Part shown: positions 24,613-33,959 of the stretch, piece after piece
Layout: every line of letters starts with the position of its first letter
How positions within the stretch are numbered: the first letter of the stretch is position 1
Assembly: GCA_905234985.1 (NCBI GenBank)
Contig: CAJOJQ010000001.1
Location: 1-64,000 of the forward strand
Source of the DNA: an uncultured Christensenellaceae bacterium
GTDB lineage: Bacteria; Bacillota; Clostridia; Christensenellales; Aristaeellaceae
Length of the DNA stretch: 64,000 nucleotides
Direction: 5' to 3'
Program-made: the position numbers and the translations under genes
Notes under the pieces: model-generated
What the model saw: the letters and a program-made list of their open reading frames with translations, nothing else
Databases searched by the model: none
What the model was told of the DNA's origin: nothing

Positions 24613-25865
24613 AGAAAGATTCTTTCTGGGATAAGGCCGGTACGCGCAGCGTGCTGGCGTCCCTGGTCGCCATCCTGATCGGCATGCTGGCGGGCGGCCT
24701 GATCATTCTGATCGTGGGCCTGACCAACCCCAGCTTAGGCGTAGGCGGCGCGTGGGAAGGCATTCGACTGGTGGTGGCCGGCCTGTTCGCCAAGGGCCGC
24801 GATACCACGGGCGCTCTGGTTTTCGGCTTTAATCCCGCTTCCTTCGGCAATATGCTGTTCCGGGCCGTGCCCCTCATCATGACGGGCCTGTCCGTGGCCC
24901 TGGGCAACAAGGCGGGCCTGTTCAACATCGGCGCGGCGGGCCAGTATCTGGCGGGCACGGCGGCCAGCCTGTATGTGTCCCTGTCGCTGCCCACCAATGT
25001 GCTGCCGATTTGGCTGGTGTGGATCATCGCGTTCCTGGCGGGCATGATGGCGGGCGCGGTATGGGGTTCCATCCCCGGCCTGCTGAAAGCCTACCTGAAC
25101 ATCAACGAAGTGCTGGCCTGCATCATGACCAACTGGATCGCGGCCAACGCGGTCACCTGGGTTTTTGAAGGCAGCAACCTGAAAAATGTGCTGGAGGGCA
25201 CCAAGTCCGGTTACATTTACAAAACGTCCACCGTGATGAACGACGTCGTGATCGACGGCGTGCGGCAGACCGTGGGCGCGGCGGTGCCCGAGGGCGCGCA
25301 GGTGGTGGCTACCCGGGGCGGCGTGGCTACGGCCAAAATGGGCCTGGATCAGCTGTTCTCCGGCAGCCAGGTGAACGCGGGCATCCTGGTGGCGATTCTT
25401 ATCGCCATCGTTATTTACATCCTTCTGTCCAGAACCACCCTGGGCTATCAGCTCAAGGCCTGCGGCGCGAACCGCTACGCCGCCCGGTACGCGGGCATCA
25501 AGGACCGGCGGAACATCGTACTCACCATGGCCCTGGCGGGCGCTCTGGCCGCGGCGGGCGGCGCGCTGTACTACCTGTCCGGCAACACGGAATTCTTCTG
25601 GAACACCTATCAATCCCTGCCCTCCGAAGGGTTCAACGGCATCCCCGTGGCCCTGCTGGCTATCAATAACCCGGTGGGCGTGATTTTCGCGGCGGTCTTT
25701 ATGTCCATGCTGCAAATCTGCGGCCAGAAGCTGACGGAACTGACGGCGTTCAACGAGTATATCACCAACGTCATCATCGCCGTGATCGTGTACCTGTCCG
25801 CGTTCATGCTGGTCATCAAAACCTGGATCGGGAAGCTGCGCAGCAGAAAGGCGGTGAACAAGTAA
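24609..25865 (+). CDS. Nucleoside ABC importer permease 1
   Basis: A 418-residue membrane protein of the BPD_transp_2 family (NupB/YufP-like), with about ten hydrophobic segments and the family region GLFNIGAAGQYLAG near residue 105. It pairs with the next gene to form the translocation path for nucleosides brought by the BMP protein. A soluble insert at about residues 195-250 is rich in Val/Gly. ATGA-type overlap upstream, 1-bp overlap (TAATG) downstream. Confidence 0.9.
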   Translation: MKKDSFWDKAGTRSVLASLVAILIGMLAGGLIILIVGLTNPSLGVGGAWEGIRLVVAGLFAKGRDTTGALVFGFNPASFGNMLFRAVPLIMTGLSVALGNKAGLFNIGAAGQYLAGTAASLYVSLSLPTNVLPIWLVWIIAFLAGMMAGAVWGSIPGLLKAYLNINEVLACIMTNWIAANAVTWVFEGSNLKNVLEGTKSGYIYKTSTVMNDVVIDGVRQTVGAAVPEGAQVVATRGGVATAKMGLDQLFSGSQVNAGILVAILIAIVIYILLSRTTLGYQLKACGANRYAARYAGIKDRRNIVLTMALAGALAAAGGALYYLSGNTEFFWNTYQSLPSEGFNGIPVALLAINNPVGVIFAAVFMSMLQICGQKLTELTAFNEYITNVIIAVIVYLSAFMLVIKTWIGKLRSRKAVNK

Positions 25866-26896
25866 TGCCGTTTCTGATTCGTCAAACTCTGGTTTACGCG
25901 GTACCGCTGATGCTCGTCGCCCTGGCGGGCGTGTACGCTGAACGCAGCGGCATCATCAACCTGGCCCTGGAGGGCATCATGATCTTCGGCGCGTTCATGG
26001 GCGTGCTGTTTGTGCGCTTTGTGCAGGAATGGGGCTGGTTCGCCGAAGCCTACGCCGCCAAAAACTATTTGGCGCTGCAAGGATTCTGCGCCTTGGCGAT
26101 CCTGTTCGCCGCCATGATGGGCGCTGTGTTCAGCCTATTGCTGGCTTTTGCGGCCATCAACCTGAAAGCGGACCAGACCATCGGCGGCACGGCGCTGAAC
26201 CTGCTGGCCCCCGCCGTGGTGCTGTTCTTTATCCGCATCATCGCCAACCAGAACACCCTGAACATGTACACCGGCGACGCCGCCAGCTGGTTCATGCTGA
26301 AAAAGGCCATGTTCGGCTACGGCCGCAAGGATGAAATGAGCTTCCTGGGGTCCACCTTCGTGGATAAGGTGTACGTGGCTACCTACATCTGCATCCTGGT
26401 ATTCGTGATCATGGCCATCATCCTGTATAAGACCCGGTTCGGCATGCGCCTGAGGTCCTGCGGTGAAAACCCCCAGGCCAGCGCGTCCCTGGGCATCAAC
26501 GTGGTTCATATGCGCTACGCGGGCACCGTGATTTCCGGCGCGCTGGCGGGCATGGGCGGCTTCGTGTACGTGCTTACCACCGCCAACTGCTCCGCCAACG
26601 GCGACGTGGCGGGCTTCGGCTTTCTGGCCTTAGCCGTCATGATCTTCGGCAACTGGAAGCCGCTGAATATCTGCGGCGCGGCCCTGCTGTTCGGCCTGTT
26701 CAAATGCGTCGCCGCCTCCTATTCCACCCTGGATATCAACGGGGACGGCGTGTATCTGCTCAAGAACCTGAACATCAACACCAACATCTACCGCATGTTC
26801 CCCTACGTCGTCACCCTGGTGGTGCTGGCCTTCACGTCCAAGAGTTCCCGGGCGCCCAAGGCCGAGGGCATCCCCTATGATCCGGGCAAGCGGTAA
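25865..26896 (+). CDS. Nucleoside ABC importer permease 2
   Basis: A 343-residue BPD_transp_2 family permease (NupC/YufQ-like) with about nine membrane segments and the typical AERSGIINLALEGIMIFGAF near residue 22. It is the second membrane subunit of the importer and the last gene of this operon; a U-tailed terminator follows 25 bp downstream. The permease at 29465-30292 is its diverged paralog. Confidence 0.9.
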   Translation: MPFLIRQTLVYAVPLMLVALAGVYAERSGIINLALEGIMIFGAFMGVLFVRFVQEWGWFAEAYAAKNYLALQGFCALAILFAAMMGAVFSLLLAFAAINLKADQTIGGTALNLLAPAVVLFFIRIIANQNTLNMYTGDAASWFMLKKAMFGYGRKDEMSFLGSTFVDKVYVATYICILVFVIMAIILYKTRFGMRLRSCGENPQASASLGINVVHMRYAGTVISGALAGMGGFVYVLTTANCSANGDVAGFGFLALAVMIFGNWKPLNICGAALLFGLFKCVAASYSTLDINGDGVYLLKNLNINTNIYRMFPYVVTLVVLAFTSKSSRAPKAEGIPYDPGKR

Positions 26897-26921
26897 TCCC
26901 CTGTTTCCATACGGCAGGCAA

Positions 26922-26953
26922 GGGCGTTCTCCTTTTGGGAGGCGTCCTTTTTT
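26922..26953 (+). terminator. Rho-independent terminator of the first nucleoside ABC operon
   Basis: GGGCGTTCTCC (26922-26932) pairs with GGGAGGCGTCC (26937-26947), with several G-U pairs and one mismatch; TTTTTT (26948-26953) follows. Confidence 0.7.
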
Positions 26954-26994
26954 CATGGCGAAATCAGAATTTACAGGCTGGGGGCTTTTCCCGC

Positions 26995-27023
26995 TGGACA
27001 AGCGTTCCCGTTTCCTTTATAAT
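26995..27023 (+). promoter_or_regulatory. Promoter of the second (degenerate) ABC cassette
   Basis: TGGACA (26995-27000), a 17-nt spacer and a perfect TATAAT (27018-27023), about 57 nt before the TTG at 27080. Together with the terminator at 26922-26953 it makes the second cassette a separate transcription unit. Confidence 0.72.
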
Positions 27024-27079
27024 GAGAATGAAAACCGCCAGAAACCGCGCGGTGAATCGGGAACGGAGAAGGAAACGCT

Positions 27080-28489
27080 TTGCCCATGACAGATTACGCC
27101 CTCGAAATCGAGCATATTCCCACAGCAGGGAACGGAGAAGGCCTGCTGAAGGCGCGGCCTGGGGAATTTCGCGCCGCGCTGGCAGAGCCGTCCCTTTGCG
27201 CGCTGCTTTCGGCGGAGCTGGGGGGCTTTTCCCGTGGGGGGGAAGCGGAATATACGCTTCACGGGCAGCCTTTTTTCCCCCGTTCGCCCAGGGCCGCGCT
27301 GAAAAAGGGCGTGGCCGTGGTGACGCCGGAGGGCGCTTTGGCCGGGGAATTGAGCCTGACGGACCATATTCGTCTGCTGCCCGGCCTGCTGTGCGGGAAG
27401 AAAAAGGCCCGGCAGAAGGCGGAAGCCCTGTGCGGTGAATACCATTTTTCCGCGGATTTGACGAATCCCGCCGGAAATCTTTCCGCCGGGGATCGGTATC
27501 GGGGCGAGATCCTGCTGGCCCTGCTGCGAAACAGCGAAATCCTCGTGCTGTGCCAGCCGGAAGCGGCCCTGACGCCTTTGGAATTGGAACAGCTGGCGGC
27601 GGGTCTGCGCAAAGCCTGCCAGCAAGGCAAAACCGTGCTGCTGCTCACTTGCCGCAAAAGCGCCGCCGCCCTGGCGGACGCTTACGACGCCCTTTCCCCG
27701 GAACCGGACGATACGCCCCCGGACCGGCTGGACATCGCAGTGGGCAGCGTGGTGCTGGAGGCCAGGAGCCTGACGGGCGGGGGCCTGAAGGACGTTTCTT
27801 TTGAAGCCCGGGCGGGGGAGATTTTAGCCGTCGCGGGCCTGCCCGGCAGCGGCAAACAGGCACTGCTGGACGCCCTGACCGGCGCGCTGGCCCTTTCCGG
27901 GGGCCGCCTGCGGCTGAACGGGCGGGAAATCGACGATTATTCCGTGCGGGAGCGGGTGCGGGCGGGCGTCGCCTGCGTGCCGGGGCCGGACATGGATTAC
28001 GGTTTTCCCTTAAAAAACGTTTCGGCGGGGGAAAGTATGGCCCTGCGTCGGTACAGGGAACCGGCGTTTCAGGAAAGCGGATTTCTGCGCAAGGGCGAAA
28101 TGGGCCGGTACGCCGGGGACGCGCTGGCCTGGCTGAACATTCAACGGGGAGAGGAAGGGACCTCCGAAAACCGGCGGCGCTGCGCCCTGACGCGGGAAAC
28201 GGACGGAAACTTTCACGTTCTGGAGGTGCTGAACCCCACCAAGGGCCTTTCAGACGACGCGGCCCGGGATATCTGGAACCGGCTGATCACCCTGCGGGAT
28301 GAACGGCGGGCCGTGGTGCTGTTTACCGCCGACGCCCGGGAAGCGCTGCTGGCGGGGGACCGGGTACTGACCCTGTGCCGGGGCGAAATCACAGGGGAAT
28401 TCGACCCTGCCGTGACCACGGAAAAGGAATTGGGCCTGTACATGACCGGGCGGCGGCAGGGCGGAGAGGAGCGCTTCGATGAAGAATAA
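27080..28489 (+). CDS. Motif-depleted paralog of the nucleoside ABC ATPase
   Basis: About 469 residues with the tandem-NBD layout of the protein at 23059-24612; the C-termini align (TTEKELGLYMTGRRQ against TTVEELGLYMAGAKR). Nearly every catalytic motif is altered. NBD1 has no GxxGxGKST, and its Walker B reads VLCQPEAALTP instead of IFDEPTAVLTP. NBD2 has GLPGSGKQA, but the LSGGNQQ signature is missing and its Walker B is LEVLNPTKGLS. The frame is fully open, so this is a diverged protein rather than an obvious pseudogene. The start is the TTG at 27080 (AAGGA 6 nt upstream) or the ATG at 27086. It is unlikely to hydrolyse ATP normally. Confidence 0.8.
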   Translation: MPMTDYALEIEHIPTAGNGEGLLKARPGEFRAALAEPSLCALLSAELGGFSRGGEAEYTLHGQPFFPRSPRAALKKGVAVVTPEGALAGELSLTDHIRLLPGLLCGKKKARQKAEALCGEYHFSADLTNPAGNLSAGDRYRGEILLALLRNSEILVLCQPEAALTPLELEQLAAGLRKACQQGKTVLLLTCRKSAAALADAYDALSPEPDDTPPDRLDIAVGSVVLEARSLTGGGLKDVSFEARAGEILAVAGLPGSGKQALLDALTGALALSGGRLRLNGREIDDYSVRERVRAGVACVPGPDMDYGFPLKNVSAGESMALRRYREPAFQESGFLRKGEMGRYAGDALAWLNIQRGEEGTSENRRRCALTRETDGNFHVLEVLNPTKGLSDDAARDIWNRLITLRDERRAVVLFTADAREALLAGDRVLTLCRGEITGEFDPAVTTEKELGLYMTGRRQGGEERFDEE

Positions 28490-29468
28490 GGGCTTCCGCT
28501 CGCTTTTGCGCGCGCTGCTGTGCCTGGGCTTAGGGCTGCTCTTGGGCGCGGCGGTGATGGTCGCCGCCGCCTGGCTGACCCTGGGGGAAATCCGGTGGGA
28601 AACCGTCTGGCAGGAGGGGCTGCTGCCCCTGTGTACAGGCGGGTGGCGGGAAGGCCCTCTTGCTCTGCTGGGCAGGGCCGCCCCGGACGCGCTGCTGGCG
28701 CTGGGTATTTCCCTGGCCTGGCAGGGAGGCATGCTGCAATTGGGCGGCGCGGGCCTTTACGCTTTGGGCGCTGCCGCCGCCATGCTGTGCGGTTCCCTTT
28801 TGGGCTGGCCCTGGTACGCCTGCCTGGCCGTATCCGCTCTGATCGGAACCCTGTGGGGCGCTGTGCCGGGCCTGCTGAAAGCGAAGCTGCGCCTCCGGGA
28901 AGCCATGGGAACGGCGCTTACCGCCTGGGTGGCGATTTACGCCTTGCAGGCGTTTTCCTCTTTGATTGCGTGGGAACAGCCCGCGAAGACAGATTTGCTT
29001 ATTCCCGCCCCGCTGATTGCGGTAGCGCTGGCCCTGCTTGTCTGGCTGGGCGTGAGATTTACCGTGTCGGGGCTGGATCTTCGGCTGCTGGGAGAATCGG
29101 AAAATACGGCCCGGTACGCGGGCGTGGACCCGGGGAAAACCGCGTTTTGGACCCTGTGCCTGTCCGGGCTGCTGGGCGGCGCGGCGGGAGGGCTGGATTA
29201 CCTGCTGGGCGGCGTGAACCAACTGCCGGACCTGTCCCTGGCTTTGACCGGGCCGGGACTGCACGGTCTGGCTGCCGCCGCGCTGGCCGGGGGACGCCCC
29301 TTGGAAGCCGCGCTTGCCGCCGTGGCGGTGAAATACTTGTCCCTGGGGGCGGGAACCGTGAACGGCGCTGTGTTCTCCCCGGAAATGGGCGAAGCGATCC
29401 TGGCGCTGATCCTGTATTGCTGCGCCGCCATCGCCCTGGGGCGCGGGAAAGGGGGAAGGAGAGCATGA
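28479..29468 (+). CDS. Diverged nucleoside-type ABC permease 1 paralog
   Basis: A 329-residue, very Leu/Ala/Gly-rich membrane protein with about eight to nine hydrophobic segments. It corresponds to the permease at 24609-25865: AVPGLLKAKLRLREAMGTAL matches SIPGLLKAYLNINEVLACIM, and TARYAGVDPGKT matches AARYAGIKDRRN. The family hallmark GLFNIGAAGQYLAG has become GMLQLGGAGLYALG. It overlaps the ATPase paralog by 11 bp and the next permease by 4 bp. Function doubtful without an active ATPase. Confidence 0.78.
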   Translation: MKNKGFRSLLRALLCLGLGLLLGAAVMVAAAWLTLGEIRWETVWQEGLLPLCTGGWREGPLALLGRAAPDALLALGISLAWQGGMLQLGGAGLYALGAAAAMLCGSLLGWPWYACLAVSALIGTLWGAVPGLLKAKLRLREAMGTALTAWVAIYALQAFSSLIAWEQPAKTDLLIPAPLIAVALALLVWLGVRFTVSGLDLRLLGESENTARYAGVDPGKTAFWTLCLSGLLGGAAGGLDYLLGGVNQLPDLSLALTGPGLHGLAAAALAGGRPLEAALAAVAVKYLSLGAGTVNGAVFSPEMGEAILALILYCCAAIALGRGKGGRRA

Positions 29469-30292
29469 CCTTTACCGCTTCTCTTTCGCTGTTTTTCGCG
29501 GCCCTGCTGCTGGGCGCTTTGGCCTCCGTTATTGCCGGGCGGGGCGGCAGGCCCCTTTACGCCTTGGAGGGCGTTATGCTGTGCGGCGGCCTCACCGGCG
29601 TGCTGCTTTCCCATGAACCCGCATGGATTTCCCTGCTGGCTGCGGGCGGCGCGGGCATGGGGGCAGCCCTGTTGTGGGGCCTGCCGTTCCTGCGCCGCCG
29701 AAACGGTCAGGTTCTGGCGGGGATCGCCTTTAACGGCTTCGCCGCCGCGGGGTCCATGATCGCCGCCCAGATCATTGGCGGCGTCAGCTACACCCGGAAG
29801 GGCTATTGGCTGGAGATTTACGGGGAAAACGTGACGGTGTTCCTGCCCGTTGCCTTGGGCGCGCTGCTGGCCGTTTGGCTGCTTGTGCATCACAGCCGCT
29901 TTGGGTTTCGCCTGCGTTTATGCGGTCAGAGCGCCGCACCGGAAAGAATGGGCGTACACGTTCGGTGGACGGGGGTTCTTTGCCTGGCCTTTTCCGGGCT
30001 GCTGGGCGGCGTCGGCGGGCTTTCCGCCCTGCTTTCCCTGGGCGGCGGCTGGCGCATGGCCTGGGGCGCGGGCGGTTTGGGCTACGCGGCCATGGCCCTG
30101 GCCTTTGCGGGGAAGTACGGCCCCTTCCGTTCCTTGGGCCTTACGCTGCTGCTGTCGCTGCTCTACGGCGGGGCGGCATGGCTCGGCGCGCCGGAAAGCG
30201 CGCTGACGGCGCTGCCCATTTTAGCGGCCCTGATGCTGCTGGCCATTGCCGGACGGAAACGGCCCACGGATGAACGGATGGAGGTATTATGA
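29465..30292 (+). CDS. Diverged nucleoside-type ABC permease 2 paralog
   Basis: A 275-residue permease paralogous to the protein at 25865-26896; RFGFRLRLCGQSAAPERMGVH matches RFGMRLRSCGENPQASASLGIN in its paralog. It lacks the clear AERSGIINLALEG hallmark, having RGGRPLYALEGVML instead, and is about 70 residues shorter. ATG at 29465. Last of the three-gene degenerate cassette, with a 4-bp overlap to the TraB-like gene. No BMP-type binding protein accompanies this cassette. Confidence 0.78.
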   Translation: MTFTASLSLFFAALLLGALASVIAGRGGRPLYALEGVMLCGGLTGVLLSHEPAWISLLAAGGAGMGAALLWGLPFLRRRNGQVLAGIAFNGFAAAGSMIAAQIIGGVSYTRKGYWLEIYGENVTVFLPVALGALLAVWLLVHHSRFGFRLRLCGQSAAPERMGVHVRWTGVLCLAFSGLLGGVGGLSALLSLGGGWRMAWGAGGLGYAAMALAFAGKYGPFRSLGLTLLLSLLYGGAAWLGAPESALTALPILAALMLLAIAGRKRPTDERMEVL

Positions 30293-31155
30293 AAAGACGG
30301 CTGTTCTCCAGCCTGATCGCCGCCGCGCGGCTTTTGCCCCCTTACGCGGAGGAAGCAAAAAGCGCCCCGCTGGCATACCGGGTCACGGATGGGGCGGGAC
30401 ATGCCCTGTATCTGCTGGGCACCATCCACGCGGGCAGACCGGACATGTATCCCTTGGGCGGCGGGGTGGAGGAAGCGTACCGAAACGCTGATATCCTGGC
30501 GGTGGAGCTGGATTTGGACGCCCGGGCTGGCCGTTTGCCCGGCGCGCCGCTCCTGTACGGACCCCAGGACAGCATTCAAAACCATCTGTCCCCGGAAACC
30601 TTCGCCTTGGGCGCGGAAAGGCTCGGCGTGCCGGAGGCCGCGCTTCGGCGCATGAAGCCCGCCATGTGGTATTCCCTGGCGGAAAACCAAGTGATTTTGA
30701 AGGCGGGGCTGGACGCCGCGGCGGGCGTGGACTGCCAGCTGCTGGAAAAGGCCCGTCAGGACGGGAAGCGGATCGACGAGCTGGAAACTGTGGAGGCCCA
30801 GATGGCGGCCCTGCTCGCCATTCCCGAGGACGTGATCGACTGCGAGGTGCGGGCCATGCTCGCCTGCGCCGAAGAATCCGCAAAGGGGTTGCGGGCGCTG
30901 TTTGAAGCCTGGCGGCAGGGGGACGAAGCGGCCCTGCTTTCCCTGCTGGAGGAATCCGCGGAAGAGGAAGACGACCTGAGCGACGCCCTGATCGACAGCC
31001 GCAACGACGGCTTTGAGGAACAGGCGCTCAAATATCTGAACAGCGGGGAAACGGCGCTCATCGCCGTGGGCGCGTTTCACATCATCGGGAAAAACGGATT
31101 GGCGGAAAAATTGGCCCGGAAGGGCTTTACAGTGGAAGAAATCGGGAGGGAATGA
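30289..31155 (+). CDS. TraB/GumN family protein
   Basis: A 288-residue protein of the TraB/GumN (Tiki-like) family, putative metalloproteases. Family marks are YLLGTIHAGRPDMYPL near residue 40 with a His, the acidic VELDLD, a central AAAGVDCQLLEKA and the C-terminal VGAFHIIGKNGL with another His. The first 20 residues are weakly hydrophobic with basic residues, so secretion is possible but uncertain. Its ATG overlaps the stop of the permease, and galT follows 4 bp after its stop. Role unknown. Confidence 0.8.
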   Translation: MKRRLFSSLIAAARLLPPYAEEAKSAPLAYRVTDGAGHALYLLGTIHAGRPDMYPLGGGVEEAYRNADILAVELDLDARAGRLPGAPLLYGPQDSIQNHLSPETFALGAERLGVPEAALRRMKPAMWYSLAENQVILKAGLDAAAGVDCQLLEKARQDGKRIDELETVEAQMAALLAIPEDVIDCEVRAMLACAEESAKGLRALFEAWRQGDEAALLSLLEESAEEEDDLSDALIDSRNDGFEEQALKYLNSGETALIAVGAFHIIGKNGLAEKLARKGFTVEEIGRE

Positions 31156-31159
31156 ACAA

Positions 31160-32623
31160 ATGCTGCTGGATCGTTTGCTGGATTTGCTGGAAGAAAAGAA
31201 CCTGATGCTGCCCGAGGATCGGGCCTACACCCAAAACCTGCTGCTGGACGCCCTGCACCTGGACGCGCCCGCGGAAGGGGAACTGACCGGCGGGGACATT
31301 CCGGACTGCTTAGGGGAGCTGGCGGAATGGTCCGCGCGAGCGGGCGTGATCGCCGACACCAACGACGAAAAGGACCGGATCATCGCCCGGCTGGCGGGGG
31401 CCTTCACCCCCCACCCGGCGGTGGTGCGGAAGACCTTTTACGAGCTTCTGAACGGTCAGGGCGCGGAAGCGGCGGTGCATTGGTTCTATCAGCTGTGCCG
31501 GGATATCGACTATATCCGGGTGAAGCGCATCGCCCAGAACATCCAGTATAACGCCCCCTCGCCCTGCGGCGAGCTGGAAATCACCATCAACCTGTCCAAG
31601 CCGGAAAAGGATCCCCGGGACATTGCGGCGGCACGCACCGCCCCCAAGTCCGGCTATCCGCTTTGCATGCTGTGCAAGGAAAATCCCGGCTACGCGGGCC
31701 GGGTGGGCTTTCCGGGCCGGGAGAACCATCGCATCGTGCCCCTGAATTTAGCGGGGGAGGAATGGTATTTCCAGTATTCCCCCTACCTGTATTTTGACGA
31801 GCATTGCATCGCGCTGGACGGGGTACACGAACCCATGAAGCTCACTTCCCGGAGCTTTGACCGGCTGTTTGATTTCGTGAACAAATTCCCCTTCTATTTT
31901 ATCGGGGCCAACGCCGATCTGCCCATCGTGGGCGGCTCCATCCTCACCCACGACCATTATCAGGGCGGGCGGCACGTGTTCCCCATGGACAAGGCCCCCG
32001 TCAAGTGGCGCTTCGACGGCCCCGCCGAGGCCGGGGTGGTGGACTGGCCCATGACCTGCCTGCGCTTTGTAAGCAGCGACGCGGCGGAACTGAAGGGCAT
32101 CGCCATGAAGGTGCTGGAGGCCTGGCGGAAGTACAGCGACCCGTCCCTGGGCATCTACGCCGAAACAGACGCGCCCCACAACACCGTCACCCCCACCTTG
32201 CGCGTCCTGCCGGATGGGCGGTACCAGATGCATTTGGTGCTGCGCAATAACCGCACCAGCGACGAGCATCCCTTGGGCATTTACCATCCCCACGCCAACC
32301 TGCATCACATCAAAAAGGAAAACATCGGCCTGATCGAGGTCATGGGCCTGTTCATCCTGCCCGGACGGCTCAAGACGGAGCTGGTGGCCCTGGAACCCTA
32401 TCTGATGGGCGCCGGGGATATTCCCGAAGGCAGCAGCCACGAGGAATGGGTGAAGGCCCTGGCGGAAAAGACGGGCCGAAATCTTACGGCGGAACAGGCG
32501 GAGGAAGCGCTGCACCAGGCGGTGGCGGACACCTGCTATCAGGTGCTGTGCGACGCGGGCGTGTACAAGCAGGACGAAAAGGGGCAAGCGGGCCTCAAGC
32601 GTTTCCTGGATACTGTGTTCTGA
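31160..32623 (+). CDS. galT: UDP-glucose-hexose-1-phosphate uridylyltransferase (GalT type 2)
   Basis: The Leloir-pathway enzyme exchanging UMP between UDP-glucose and galactose-1-phosphate. The 487 residues match the Firmicutes-type GalT2 rather than the 350-residue Escherichia coli type. Marks include CMLCKENPGYAGR, NHRIVPLNL and the His motif SILTHDHYQGGRHVFPM. It can feed UDP-galactose or UDP-glucose to the nearby glycosyltransferases. galK and galE are not in the window. It is followed, 2 bp after the stop, by a glycosyltransferase. Confidence 0.92.
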   Translation: MLLDRLLDLLEEKNLMLPEDRAYTQNLLLDALHLDAPAEGELTGGDIPDCLGELAEWSARAGVIADTNDEKDRIIARLAGAFTPHPAVVRKTFYELLNGQGAEAAVHWFYQLCRDIDYIRVKRIAQNIQYNAPSPCGELEITINLSKPEKDPRDIAAARTAPKSGYPLCMLCKENPGYAGRVGFPGRENHRIVPLNLAGEEWYFQYSPYLYFDEHCIALDGVHEPMKLTSRSFDRLFDFVNKFPFYFIGANADLPIVGGSILTHDHYQGGRHVFPMDKAPVKWRFDGPAEAGVVDWPMTCLRFVSSDAAELKGIAMKVLEAWRKYSDPSLGIYAETDAPHNTVTPTLRVLPDGRYQMHLVLRNNRTSDEHPLGIYHPHANLHHIKKENIGLIEVMGLFILPGRLKTELVALEPYLMGAGDIPEGSSHEEWVKALAEKTGRNLTAEQAEEALHQAVADTCYQVLCDAGVYKQDEKGQAGLKRFLDTVF

Positions 32624-32625
32624 GC

Positions 32626-33843
32626 ATGGAAACGCACATTTTTATCTGCGGGGCAAAATCCGTGGGCCAATACGGCGGATATGAAACCTTTGTGGATAAG
32701 CTGACCCAGTACCACCAGGACCGGACCGATCTTCATTATCACGTGATGTGCAAGGCCAACGGCGCGGGCCGCATGGACGAAAGCAGACTGCCGGGAGCGG
32801 AAAGGATCGGCGAAAACGAATTTCTGTATCACAACGCCCGGTGCGTGAAGCTCCGGGTGCCGAAAATCGGCCCCGCCGCGGCGATTTGGTATGATCTGGC
32901 CGCCCTGCGGTACTGCCTGCGCTATTGCCGGAAGCATCAAATTCAGCGCCCGATTTTTTACCTGCTGGCCTGTCGCGTGGGGCCGGTCATGGGCTTTGTG
33001 AAAAAGCGGGTACACGCCCTGGGCGGCGTGCTGTACGATAATCCCGACGGGCATGAATGGATGCGCGCCAAGTGGCCTTTGCCCGTGCGGCTATACTGGA
33101 AGCAGTCGGAAAGGCTGACCGTGAAGCACGCCGATTTGCTCATTTGCGACAGCCGCTTCATCGAAAGCTATATCCGGGAAACCTACGCTTCCTTCCGTCC
33201 CCACACCGCCTATTTGGCCTACGGGGCGGAGTTGGGGCCGTCCCCGCTTTCCGACAGCACCCCGCGCTTTGTGGACTGGCTGAACCGATGGGACGTAAAG
33301 CCCTTTGAATACTACCTGGCGGTGGGGCGGCTGGTGCCGGAAAACAACTACGAAACCATCCTGCGGGAATTTATGGCAAGCTCTACCCCGCGCGCCCTGA
33401 TCCTGATCACCGATCAAAACGGGGCGCTGCTGCGCAGGCTGGAGGAAACGCTGCGTTTTTCCGGGGACGGGCGCATTCGCTTCGCGGGCGCGGTGTATGA
33501 CGAAGCGCTGCTGTACAAAATTCGGGAAAACGCCTACGCCTACCTGCACGGCCATTCGGTGGGGGGCACCAATCCCAGCCTGCTGGAGGGAATGGCCGCC
33601 ACGAAGGTGAATTTGCTGTACGACGTGGTGTTCAACCGCGAGGTGGGCGGGGACGCGGCTCTGTACTGGCAAAAAGAGCCGGGCAGCCTGCGCGCCCTGA
33701 TCCAAAGGGCGGAGGAGATGCCCGAAGCGGAAAGGGAAGCCTTGGGGCGGAAAGCCAAAGCGCGCATCGGGGAGAACTACCGCTGGCAGACGATCGCGGA
33801 CCGATACGCGGAGCTATGGCGAACCGCATTTGAGGGGAAATAG
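32626..33843 (+). CDS. DUF1972-type family 4 glycosyltransferase
   Basis: A 405-residue glycosyltransferase. The N-terminus (ICGAKSVGQYGGYETFVDKL) is typical of DUF1972/Cps2T-like enzymes, which add rhamnose or another sugar to capsule precursors. The GT-B C-terminal half has the usual donor region (HGHSVGGTNPSLLEGMA). No signal peptide or membrane segment. The start is the ATG at 32626, directly after galT. It is the only glycosyltransferase outside the large leftward polysaccharide operon. Confidence 0.82.
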   Translation: METHIFICGAKSVGQYGGYETFVDKLTQYHQDRTDLHYHVMCKANGAGRMDESRLPGAERIGENEFLYHNARCVKLRVPKIGPAAAIWYDLAALRYCLRYCRKHQIQRPIFYLLACRVGPVMGFVKKRVHALGGVLYDNPDGHEWMRAKWPLPVRLYWKQSERLTVKHADLLICDSRFIESYIRETYASFRPHTAYLAYGAELGPSPLSDSTPRFVDWLNRWDVKPFEYYLAVGRLVPENNYETILREFMASSTPRALILITDQNGALLRRLEETLRFSGDGRIRFAGAVYDEALLYKIRENAYAYLHGHSVGGTNPSLLEGMAATKVNLLYDVVFNREVGGDAALYWQKEPGSLRALIQRAEEMPEAEREALGRKAKARIGENYRWQTIADRYAELWRTAFEGK

Positions 33844-33874
33844 CAGATTGCCTCTTTTCACGGCGCTGATTTGA

Positions 33875-33883
33875 TGGTATACT
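33875..33883 (+). promoter_or_regulatory. Extended -10 promoter for the zinc-ribbon membrane protein
   Basis: TGGTATACT (TG-n-TATACT) at 33875-33883, with only a poor -35 (TTTTCA at 33855-33860, 17-nt spacing). Predicted leader of about 70 nt to the ATG at 33960, which has AAGGAGAGG. The intergenic stretch 33844-33959 shows no other feature. Confidence 0.55.
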
Positions 33884-33959
33884 ATAGTTGGTAAGCTATT
33901 TGTCTGCCGAGGTTATTTGACTGCCGCCGGATTTCGGCGCGCAAGGAGAGGGCATCGCC

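Noticed and set aside
28520-29464. 5' extension of the permease 2 paralog frame
   Set aside because: The frame happens to be open through the preceding permease gene, but its translation is Arg/Gly-rich noise until the ATG at 29465.
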